Both the position numbers and the translations under genes were made by a program. From NCBI GenBank assembly GCA_947643405.1, contig CANRVY010000008.1:1-49270 (forward strand): a stretch of 49,270 nucleotides of DNA, written 5' to 3'. The notes under the pieces were generated by a model that was not told where the DNA came from, searched no databases, and worked only from the letters and a program-made list of their open reading frames with translations. This DNA is from an uncultured Mycoplasmatota bacterium (GTDB lineage Bacteria; Bacillota_I; Bacilli_A; RF39; UBA660). Of the stretch, positions 42,021-49,270 are shown piece after piece (position 1 is the stretch's first letter; the number at the start of each line of letters is the position of its first letter).

Positions 42021-44663
42021 ATGAAACATTGGTCTTTAAAAACAATCTCTGAAGTAGAAACAGAATTACACACAACCAAAGCTGGTTTGTCAGAAGAAGA
42101 AGTTTTTTCTAGACTAGAAAAGTACGGAAAAAATGAGTTACCAAAAGCAAAACAAAAAAATATTATGACTATATTTTTTAGTCAATTATTAAATCCCCTT
42201 GTTTTTATTTTAATTATAACTGGAATAATCTCCGTTTTCGCACAGGAATATATGGATGCTATATTTATCTTATTTGTTATTTTAACTGATGCCATTTTAG
42301 GAACCGTTGAAGAATGGAAAGCAGAAAAAAGTGCTTCCGCATTACAAAGTATGATCAAAATAGAATCTAAAGTCATCAGAAATAATCAAATTATATCGAT
42401 TCCTTCTGAAGAACTTGTGATTGGAGATATTGTTCACTTAGAATCAGGGGATAAAATCGGGGCTGATATCAGATTTACACATACAGCAAATTTAATGATT
42501 GATGAAGCTTTTTTAACTGGAGAATCAATTGCTACAACAAAATATTCGGAAGCGCTCCAAAACAATGTTCCAATTACAGAGCAAAACAATATGGGATTTG
42601 CTGGTTCTACTGTTTTAAGTGGAAGAGGAACTGGTATTGTTATTGCAACTGGTAAAAACACAGAACTAGGAAAAATTGCTCATCATGTAAATAATAGTGA
42701 TTCATCTAAATCCCCTTTAATCATTAGAATGGAAAAGTTTACGAAACAAATTAGTATTTTAATTATGATAATTGCTATTATGATTACTTTTATTTTATAC
42801 ATGAAAGGTATGGCCCCAAGAGAAATCTTTTTTACAGTAGTAGCTCTTTCTATTTCGGCTATTCCAGAGGGTCTACCTGTATCTCTTACAATCGCTCTTT
42901 CTGTTGCTTCTAGTCGTATGGCCAAAAAAAATGTAATTGTTCGAAAATTAAATGCAGTAGAAGGTTTAGGAAGTTGTACAGTTATTGCAACAGACAAGAC
43001 AGGAACGCTTACATTAAATGAACAAACTGCAAAAATGATTATCTTTCCAAGCAGTAAAACACATACAATTTCTGGAATTGGATACAATGGAAACGGTTCT
43101 ATTGTAGATAATAATGATGAAGTGAAGAATATTGTTACAATGGGCATTTTAAATAATGAAGCCAGTCTTTATCTAGAACAACATGAGTGGAAATTTCGTG
43201 GAGATTCTATCGATGTGGCCCTTCTATCATTAGGATATAAAGCGGGAATCGAACCTAAAATTAAAGAACAATTATCAATTGTTGGAGAAATTCCTTACGA
43301 ATCTGAAAAAAAATATTCTGCTGTATTTTATAACGATCAGAATAAAATTCATATTACAACAAAAGGTTCTTTAGAAACTATCTTATCTTTTTGTAAAAAC
43401 ATGATAGTAAATGGGAAAATAGAAAAATTGGATTCTAAAATGATTATGAAACAAAATGATGCTTTAGCTTCTTCTGGATACCGAGTGATTGCTTTTGCAA
43501 ACGGCATTAAAAGTAATTTTGAGGATAAAGAAATCTATGACGAAAATGACATTCCAGAACTTACTTTTTTAGGATTAATTGGTTTTATTGATCCAATCCG
43601 TTCAGAAGTCCCTAATGCAATCAAAGCTTGTAAAAAAGCTGGCGTTAAAGTAATCATGGTTACAGGGGATCATCCTTTAACTGCTGCTGCTATTGGAAAA
43701 GAACTTGGACTTGATTCTTCCATTACAACAGGTGAAGAATTACAAAAATATTTAAATCAAGGCGAAGCTAGCAGTGATCAATATATACAAAATATTAGTA
43801 TTTTTTCTAGAGTTACTCCAGATCAGAAATTAGCAATCGTAAAGTCTTTAAAAAGAAATGGTGAATTTGTTGCTGTTACTGGAGATGGCGTCAATGACGC
43901 GCCAGCTATGAAAGCTGCCAACATTGGAATTGCTATGGGAAGTGGAACAGATGTTGCCAAGGAAACTGGTTCTTTAATCATTACGGATGACAATTTCAAT
44001 TCTATTGTATCTGGAATAGAAGAAGGAAGATATGCTTATGACAATATTAGAAAAGTAATTTATATGCTATTATCCTGTGGAATTTCTGAAGTTATATTTT
44101 TTATTTGTTCTTTAATATTAGGGCTTCCAATTCCATTACTTGCAATTCAATTACTATGGTTAAATTTAGTCACTGATGGAATCCAAGATGTCGCTTTGGC
44201 TTTTGAAAAGGGAGATAAAAAAGTCATGACAAAAAAACCTAGAAAAACATCTGAATCAATTTTTAATAAACTTATGATTGAAGAAATTCTATTATCTGGT
44301 ATCATTATAGGTGGAATTGTATTTGGATTCTGGTATTATTTAATCAATGTTGCTCATATGAATGTTACAAGTGCTAGAAGCTATATTTTGTTAATTATGG
44401 TATTTATGCAAAATATTCATGTATTTAATTGTAGATCTGAACTAACATCTGCATTCAAACTTTCCATTAAAAATAATCCACTGATTGTATTGGGAATAAT
44501 TGCAACCCTAATCTTGCAATTAATTGTAACTGAAACCCCATTTTTGAGTACCATTCTAAATATAAAACCACTAGATATGAATCATATTATTTTCGCATTT
44601 TTATTAACGATTCCACTTTTAATTATTATGGAATTATTTAAATTTATAAAAAGTAAGGAGTAA
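42021..44663 (+). CDS. P-type (Ca2+-type) cation-transporting ATPase
   Basis: This 880-residue P2-type ATPase has an N-terminal cation-ATPase domain, TGES (about residue 174), ISAIPEGLPVSL in membrane helix 4, phosphorylation motif DKTGTLT (Asp325), MVTGDHPLTA, and GDGVNDAPAMKAANIG. PEGL in helix 4 and NLVTDGIQD in helix 6 point to a calcium-type pump, but the exact ion is not certain. AAGGAGG lies just upstream. The PF06541 gene follows by three bases. An operator-like inverted repeat suggests regulation. Confidence 0.92.
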   Translation: MKHWSLKTISEVETELHTTKAGLSEEEVFSRLEKYGKNELPKAKQKNIMTIFFSQLLNPLVFILIITGIISVFAQEYMDAIFILFVILTDAILGTVEEWKAEKSASALQSMIKIESKVIRNNQIISIPSEELVIGDIVHLESGDKIGADIRFTHTANLMIDEAFLTGESIATTKYSEALQNNVPITEQNNMGFAGSTVLSGRGTGIVIATGKNTELGKIAHHVNNSDSSKSPLIIRMEKFTKQISILIMIIAIMITFILYMKGMAPREIFFTVVALSISAIPEGLPVSLTIALSVASSRMAKKNVIVRKLNAVEGLGSCTVIATDKTGTLTLNEQTAKMIIFPSSKTHTISGIGYNGNGSIVDNNDEVKNIVTMGILNNEASLYLEQHEWKFRGDSIDVALLSLGYKAGIEPKIKEQLSIVGEIPYESEKKYSAVFYNDQNKIHITTKGSLETILSFCKNMIVNGKIEKLDSKMIMKQNDALASSGYRVIAFANGIKSNFEDKEIYDENDIPELTFLGLIGFIDPIRSEVPNAIKACKKAGVKVIMVTGDHPLTAAAIGKELGLDSSITTGEELQKYLNQGEASSDQYIQNISIFSRVTPDQKLAIVKSLKRNGEFVAVTGDGVNDAPAMKAANIGIAMGSGTDVAKETGSLIITDDNFNSIVSGIEEGRYAYDNIRKVIYMLLSCGISEVIFFICSLILGLPIPLLAIQLLWLNLVTDGIQDVALAFEKGDKKVMTKKPRKTSESIFNKLMIEEILLSGIIIGGIVFGFWYYLINVAHMNVTSARSYILLIMVFMQNIHVFNCRSELTSAFKLSIKNNPLIVLGIIATLILQLIVTETPFLSTILNIKPLDMNHIIFAFLLTIPLLIIMELFKFIKSKE

Positions 44664-44666
44664 AAC

Positions 44667-45449
44667 ATGTACTATTTTATCTATTATTTTGCCCTATTCA
44701 TGATCTATTCATTTTGTGGCTGGATTATTGAAATGATTTATGTTGGTTTTTCCGAGAAAAAGATTATTAACAGAGGATTTCTATTGGGCCCATATTTACC
44801 AATTTATGGAGTAGCTGGAACATTAATGACATTTATTTTAAATTTTTATATTGATTACCCATTATTTCTATTTTTAAATGCAATTGTTATTGGCTCTATT
44901 GTAGAATATTTTACAGGTTATGCAATGGAGAAAATATTTAAAGCAAAATGGTGGGATTATTCAGATATACCACTCAATTTAAATGGAAGAATTTGCTTAC
45001 AGAATTCTATTCTTTTTGGAATTTTAGGGACAATTTTAGTTTATTATATCAATCCATTTTTGCACTTCTGCTTAAATCAAATTCCAAATCCTATCTTATA
45101 TTTTATTTCTGGATTATTGCTTTCTTTATTTATAATTGATATTATTGTTTCTTGTAATATTATTAAACAATTAAAATTAACTGCTAGCGCTTTAAAAAAG
45201 GATTATACAGATGAAATGTCTCATAAAGTAAGAGAAGCTTTAGCAAGTAAAAATTGGTCATTTAAACGAATCTTAAATGCTTTTCCTGATTTAACTTTTT
45301 TAAACATGAAACAATTAAAAAAAATGATTAAAAAACAAGCAAGATTATTAAAAGAGAAAACAAAGAAATTAGCTCGACTTCAAAGACAAGAACAAAAGTT
45401 AAAATGTAAACAAAAAGAAATAGAAAATAAAATCCAAAAAATAAAGTAA
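44667..45449 (+). CDS. PF06541-family membrane protein
   Basis: This 260-residue protein has five or so membrane helices in its first 170 residues, with FCGWIIEMIYVG and GFLLGPYLPIYG, both typical of the PF06541 family (called putative ABC-transporter type IV or CmpB, function unproven). A charged coiled-coil C-terminus (EKTKKLARLQRQEQKLKCKQ) follows. It begins three bases after the P-ATPase stop, so it shares its transcript. Confidence 0.78.
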   Translation: MYYFIYYFALFMIYSFCGWIIEMIYVGFSEKKIINRGFLLGPYLPIYGVAGTLMTFILNFYIDYPLFLFLNAIVIGSIVEYFTGYAMEKIFKAKWWDYSDIPLNLNGRICLQNSILFGILGTILVYYINPFLHFCLNQIPNPILYFISGLLLSLFIIDIIVSCNIIKQLKLTASALKKDYTDEMSHKVREALASKNWSFKRILNAFPDLTFLNMKQLKKMIKKQARLLKEKTKKLARLQRQEQKLKCKQKEIENKIQKIK

Positions 45450-45457
45450 TTTTAGGA

Positions 45458-45481
45458 CTTTTGGAATTATTTTTCCAAAAG
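45458..45481. terminator. Hairpin after the P-ATPase operon
   Basis: CTTTTGGAA (45458-45466) pairs with TTCCAAAAG (45473-45481). No T run follows, so it may be a weak terminator or an mRNA 3' end element. Confidence 0.45.
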
Positions 45482-45525
45482 TTGACTATAATAATACATT
45501 GTATAATTATGTAGAGGTGAAATCT

Positions 45526-46713
45526 ATGATAGAACGTAAAGAATATTTAACTACTTTAAAAAATTTTAAAGACAAAGATTTAATCAAAGTAGTAACAGGA
45601 ATTAGAAGATGTGGCAAATCTACTTTATTTGAACTGTTCATTCAAGAACTTAAAAAAGAAAATATTTCTGATCCACAAATTATTATGATTAACTTAGAAA
45701 ATCCATCTTATCAGTTTGAAAGTTATATGGATTTATATAATTTTATTATAAAAAAAATAAAAAATAAAAAAAAATACTATGTTTTTTTAGATGAAGTTCA
45801 AAATGTTCCACAATTTGAAAAAGCTGTTGATGGATTATATATTCAAAAAAATATTGATTTATATATCATAGGTTCAAATGCATATTTACTTTCTGGAGAA
45901 TTAGCTACTTTATTATCTGGACGTTATATAGAGATAAAAATGCTACCATTATCTTTTAAAGAATACATGTTAGCTATGGAGGGTGATTCTAATTTATTAG
46001 ATTATATGAAATATGGTGGATTACCTGGAAACATTCCGATTCTAAAAACTGTACCTAATGAAATTGATACTTATTTTGATGGAATTTTTTCTACTATTGT
46101 TTATAAAGACATTATTTCAAGAAATAATATCAATAATAAGTTATTATTAGAAAGTATTTTAAAATTTATTTTCGATAGTATTGGTAGTAATATTTCTACA
46201 AAAAAAATTAGTGATACTTTAACTAGCAAAGGATTATCTATTAGTAATCACACTGTAGAAAATTACATTGAAGCATTTTTAGAAAGCTATTTAATCTATA
46301 AAGCTGAAAGATTTGATGTAAAAGGAAAAAATTTATTAGCCCGTGATTATAAATATTATATTGTTGACACTGGTCTTAGAAGTTTCTTTTTAGGGAAAAA
46401 AGCTGATAGTGATATGGGACATATTTTAGAGAATATTGTTTATTTAGAATTATTAAGAAGAGGTTATAAAGTATACGTAGGAAAAGTGGATGATTTAGAA
46501 ATTGATTTTGTAGCAATGAATAGAGATGGAATAAAATACTATCAAGTTGCTTTATCAGTTAGGGATGAAAAAGTTTTAGCTAGAGAACTTCGTTCTTTAG
46601 AAAAAACAGGAGATCACTATCCAAAATATTTGATTACAATGGATATAGATTTACAAGCAGATTATAATGGAATTACAAAATTAAGTATTGTTGATTTCTT
46701 ATTAGACAAATAG
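45526..46713 (+). CDS. AAA_14/DUF4143-type ATPase
   Basis: This protein of about 395 residues has Walker A TGIRRCGKST near the N-terminus, Walker B YYVFLDEVQNV, a sensor region IIGSNAYLLSGELATLLSGRY and a C-terminal DUF4143 nuclease-like part with LENIVYLELLRRGYKVYVGK and EIDFVA. Proteins of this kind are widespread, mostly uncharacterised and sometimes linked to defence or mobile DNA. The start at 45526 follows AGAGGTG. It is a single gene between hairpins. Confidence 0.82.
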   Translation: MIERKEYLTTLKNFKDKDLIKVVTGIRRCGKSTLFELFIQELKKENISDPQIIMINLENPSYQFESYMDLYNFIIKKIKNKKKYYVFLDEVQNVPQFEKAVDGLYIQKNIDLYIIGSNAYLLSGELATLLSGRYIEIKMLPLSFKEYMLAMEGDSNLLDYMKYGGLPGNIPILKTVPNEIDTYFDGIFSTIVYKDIISRNNINNKLLLESILKFIFDSIGSNISTKKISDTLTSKGLSISNHTVENYIEAFLESYLIYKAERFDVKGKNLLARDYKYYIVDTGLRSFFLGKKADSDMGHILENIVYLELLRRGYKVYVGKVDDLEIDFVAMNRDGIKYYQVALSVRDEKVLARELRSLEKTGDHYPKYLITMDIDLQADYNGITKLSIVDFLLDK

Positions 46714-46721
46714 TTTACGCA

Positions 46722-46791
46722 AAAAGTAATATCGCATTAAAATATTACTTTTCTTTTTCATATCTAAAAGGTAACATTTTTATATGTTACC
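46722..46791. terminator. Back-to-back terminators between convergent genes
   Basis: A plus-strand terminator pairs AAAAGTAATAT (46722-46732) with ATATTACTTTT (46742-46752) and is followed by CTTTTT. A minus-strand terminator pairs GGTAACAT (46770-46777) with ATGTTACC (46784-46791), followed on that strand by TTTT. They serve the DUF4143-type gene and the exported-protein gene. Confidence 0.85.
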
Positions 46792-48077
46792 TATTTTGTT
46801 GAATAATAAATATAGTAATGTAAAGAATTGTTAAATTCAAATTCTTTATCATATGCAATTGTTCTAATACCTGTCATATCTTGATAATATTTTAAATAAT
46901 TTCCTTCTTTATAATAGACATAATCTCTTAAATAGCTAATTTCATTGATGTTTGTTGTCGTAAATAAATAAGTTTTTATATCTTGATCTTTCATTGTAGA
47001 ACGATATACTTGATACTCATTTCCATTCTTTTTATAATAGTAATAGTATCCAGATAAATCATTACCTACTTTATCAACTCTTTCATAATCTTCTGATTCA
47101 ACACTATATAAATTAAAATATAAAGGAGTATTAACAGCATCTACTGCTTTTCTGTGTTCCCATTTTCCAAAATTATAATATTTAATACCAGTTTGTTCAT
47201 TCCCAATTTCTACTACTGTTCCTGCTTTTGGATCTATTTTATACTGTTTTTTAGAATTTTTATCAAATAAATATATAGATCCATCTACACTCCCTTGAAT
47301 ATAAGAGTTAAAAGAAATAGTAGAATGATATTTGATTGTTTTTTGATCATTATAAACTAAATCTACAACATGAAACGTGTTAAAATCATAAGTGCTATTA
47401 TAATCAGCTGTTACATAATATCTAGAAGCTCTACTTTCTATTATTTTTTCATAACAATCATTTGAAAATACTTTAATATTATATAATGGTTTACTTTCTA
47501 AATAATTATTAATCAAATAAATACCAGCATAATTATCAATTCCTACGTAATGATTTTTAGCAATATTTTTAGGATATATCACAATTTGTCCATCTTCATC
47601 AGCAATTTCTTTTCCTGTGTCATCTACAAAATGAGTAAAATCATATCCATATTTTTCCATATCTTTTGCAAATTTCTGTAATTCACCAGATTTATTTTGT
47701 AAATCATGATAATTATATAAGATACCATTATAGTAACATAATATATCACTTACTTGTTCTTCTTTTTTAAATATTGGATAAATACATTCATAGTTATCAT
47801 TTTTAAAATATTCTACATTTTTAACAACTCTATCATTTCTACCAAATGTTTGATAAGTTAAAAATGGAAAAGTTTTATTATTTACTTTAAAAGTAAAATA
47901 ATAACTATCATATTCTCCTTTTGTCTTAAATGTTGCTTTTTCATTTACTTCTACTAAATAATTATTACCTTTAATTTCATAATTAACAGTATGACCAGAT
48001 CCTAAATATCTAAAACCCACTTGAATTATGAAATAAAACATACATAATATTACTAACATACCAAGTATTCTTTTCAT
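46791..48077 (-). CDS. Exported membrane-anchored protein of unknown function
   Basis: This 428-residue protein has an N-terminal hydrophobic segment (about residues 4-22) without a lipobox, followed by a long exported domain very rich in Tyr and beta-strand patterns. Recurrent stretches of the form YDFNTFHVVDL, GSIYLFDKNSKKQYKID and YYYYYKKNGNEYQVYR suggest a beta-propeller or WG-like repeat, but no motif is clear enough to name. It is transcribed alone. A two-hairpin repeat lies upstream. Confidence 0.55.
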   Translation of the reverse strand: MKRILGMLVILCMFYFIIQVGFRYLGSGHTVNYEIKGNNYLVEVNEKATFKTKGEYDSYYFTFKVNNKTFPFLTYQTFGRNDRVVKNVEYFKNDNYECIYPIFKKEEQVSDILCYYNGILYNYHDLQNKSGELQKFAKDMEKYGYDFTHFVDDTGKEIADEDGQIVIYPKNIAKNHYVGIDNYAGIYLINNYLESKPLYNIKVFSNDCYEKIIESRASRYYVTADYNSTYDFNTFHVVDLVYNDQKTIKYHSTISFNSYIQGSVDGSIYLFDKNSKKQYKIDPKAGTVVEIGNEQTGIKYYNFGKWEHRKAVDAVNTPLYFNLYSVESEDYERVDKVGNDLSGYYYYYKKNGNEYQVYRSTMKDQDIKTYLFTTTNINEISYLRDYVYYKEGNYLKYYQDMTGIRTIAYDKEFEFNNSLHYYIYYSTK

Positions 48078-48136
48078 TTTACCACCTTATCCTATATATA
48101 AATTATATAGAATTATTACTATTTTTTCAAGTATGA

Positions 48137-48336
48137 TTTTTTGCAACTATTTAGTTACAAAAAATATAAATAAGTAGGGCAATACCTGCAGTGGAAGAAA
48201 AATAGTATTGCCCTGACTTGATATTATATATATATTTATTTAATTCGATATGTTTTGTAACTGTTTGGTTATTCAAAATATTCAATCTAATTAACTATTT
48301 TAGTTGGGCAGCATCACAGTGAGATAAATACTGCCC
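48137..48336. repeat. Imperfect duplication of a two-hairpin unit
   Basis: Unit 1 (48137-48214) has TTTTGCAACTATTTAGTTACAA and then a 10-bp hairpin AGGGCAATAC...GTATTGCCCT. Unit 2 (48253-48336) has TTTTGTAACTGTTTGGTTA and then GGGCAG...CTGCCC. The loops share CAGTG and a following A-rich stretch. Unit 2 is followed by TATTTTTTC on the plus strand, like a terminator. The rest of the 294-base gap 48078-48371 holds AT-rich sequence with no ORF. Confidence 0.6.
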
Positions 48337-48371
48337 TATTTTTTCTGTTTTTTATTTTCAACTACTATTTT

Positions 48372-49270
48372 TTACTTAGTTAATATATATGGATTGCTTT
48401 CAGTTCCTGTTCCTCCTGTTATTTTTACGCTGGAGTCTAGATATACGACTGGGCGAACACCAGATCTGAGCTTCGCTGCATTTGCATTAGCGAAAGCACC
48501 AGTTTCACCTAAACCCAATAGCCAAACAAAATATGTATTGCTAGATTTAGGAGTGATTGACCACTGGTAGTTCGAATATCCTATCCAATTATTACTCATA
48601 CACACATTCCCTATACTATTCATATTGGTCGATAATGTACATCCACTTCCAGCATATCCAAAGTCTACCATACTCATTAATCCTATATATCCTGTTGTAA
48701 TATTACTTCTCTCTCCATTTACAAATGCTTGCAATGTATATGTTTCCGTTGGGCTATTACCACCTATATACCATGTCGCATTTATCATAAATCCTCTATG
48801 GGTCGCATCTATATATGTATTATTACTATAGAACGATGATCCATTTAATTCTGTTTTTAAATCCGCTGGTCTTCCCCAGTTGTTACTTCCATATGTTCCT
48901 CCTGTTGTATCCCATGCTTTTCCAGTACTATAATAATAATTTGTCATAATCTTCATACTTCCATTTGTATCTACTCCTATTATTCTCCATTTATGATTTG
49001 CGTCACAACTTCCTGGACTCGTTATACTCGATTTTCCAAAGCATACCCAGTTATTTGGATTTTCTCCTCTATATCGATACATATCTGCTAATAATGGTAA
49101 ATTATCTTTATCTGCTAAATCACTTCCACTGATTGCTGCTGATTTCACAGTTACTTTAGGCTTCACACTTGCTGTCTTTCCATTCTTCCCTGTTGCTGTA
49201 CATGTTAATGTATGAGTTCCTACTGCTAATGTATTTAGATTTGTTACAGTCGTAGTTCCATTCTTACAAA
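48372..49270 (-). CDS. Large surface protein, C-terminal part (gene runs off the window)
   Basis: The reading frame stays open to the right edge, so the gene is truncated at its 5' end; a GTG at 49166 is internal. From the edge, an Ig-like domain (GTTTVTNLNTLAVGTHTLTC, ending VTVKS) is followed by a DUF6273-like region: WRIIGVDTNGSMKI, NNWGRPADL, MVDFGYAGSGCTLSTN, then SGVRPVVYLDSSVKITGG and NPYILTK. This C-terminal pattern occurs in large exported, sometimes pilin-like, proteins of gut Bacillota. No sortase motif or anchor helix is seen at the C-terminus. It may bind host or biofilm surfaces. Confidence 0.65.
   Translation of the reverse strand, partial: CKNGTTTVTNLNTLAVGTHTLTCTATGKNGKTASVKPKVTVKSAAISGSDLADKDNLPLLADMYRYRGENPNNWVCFGKSSITSPGSCDANHKWRIIGVDTNGSMKIMTNYYYSTGKAWDTTGGTYGSNNWGRPADLKTELNGSSFYSNNTYIDATHRGFMINATWYIGGNSPTETYTLQAFVNGERSNITTGYIGLMSMVDFGYAGSGCTLSTNMNSIGNVCMSNNWIGYSNYQWSITPKSSNTYFVWLLGLGETGAFANANAAKLRSGVRPVVYLDSSVKITGGTGTESNPYILTK

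Noticed and set aside
46722-48336. CRISPR-like array from the hairpins and repeats
   Set aside because: There are only two imperfect units, no regular spacers and no cas genes in the window.
49166-49166. GTG at 49166 as the start of the last gene
   Set aside because: The frame stays open upstream to the window edge with an Ig-like sequence and there is no ribosome site before it.

Overview
The window is AT-rich DNA using the standard code (TGA is a stop at 15873 and 21055). Strong AGGAGG-type ribosome sites, sigma-A promoters (TTGACA-17-TATAAT types), a DUF1292 protein, GSP13, PgeF, a DUF368 transporter and spore-coat-like proteins (CotZ/CotY-like, YutH-like) point to a low-GC Bacillota. It is probably a little-studied gut-type lineage of the Bacilli/Erysipelotrichia/RF39 kind. 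That placement is inference.

Region 1 (1-13067, minus) is a complete-looking Tad/type IVc-pilus-like locus without an outer-membrane secretin. Transcription runs through a polytopic membrane protein, a membrane-anchored exported protein and a 1263-residue secreted protein with about 50 cysteines. It continues through a pseudopilin, a CpaB-like SAF protein, the CpaF ATPase, TadB and TadC, a 79-residue pilin-like protein, two more pseudopilins, a TadZ/CpaE-like ATPase and a small VirB2/TrbC-like membrane protein. Two of the small membrane proteins have their own strong promoter, which marks them as the likely abundant subunits.

Region 2 (13207-24292, minus) is rich in peptidase-like genes: an S66 LD-carboxypeptidase/MccF-like enzyme, an S51-like fusion protein, a membrane transglutaminase-like protein with a MoxR ATPase, a PepC-like cysteine peptidase with a TudS/DUF523-like partner, a heparinase II/III-like protein and a metallo-beta-lactamase-fold hydrolase. 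The S51/S66 pair sits behind a consensus promoter, a 16-codon leader peptide with three consecutive His codons, and a set of mutually exclusive hairpins ending in a terminator. This reads as a ribosome-mediated attenuator and is the most striking regulatory element seen.

Region 3 (24318-28100) holds a possible ADP-ribosyltransferase-fold protein, an XRE-type membrane regulator with a candidate autoregulatory palindrome, a CitG-like protein behind two palindromes that overlap its promoter, and seven tRNA genes (transcribed Val, Thr, Tyr, Gln, Lys, Ala, Arg). tRNA-Ala carries C at position 33. Region 4 (28105-32340) has an Nfu-type Fe-S scaffold, YutH-like and CotZ-like coat proteins, and a membrane protein with Trp/Tyr-rich tandem repeats.

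Region 5 (32372-41853, minus) is mostly housekeeping: PgeF, a DUF368 polyprenyl-phosphate transporter, a short SF1 helicase, TrpS, a histidine-kinase-like protein lacking its phospho-acceptor His, a PlsC-type acyltransferase and a patatin-like phospholipase. Region 6 (42021-49270) has a Ca2+-type P-ATPase with an operator-like inverted repeat on its promoter, a PF06541 membrane protein, a DUF4143-type ATPase and an exported protein of unknown role. It ends with the C-terminal part of a large surface protein that runs off the right edge, and an imperfect duplication of a two-hairpin unit lies between the last two.
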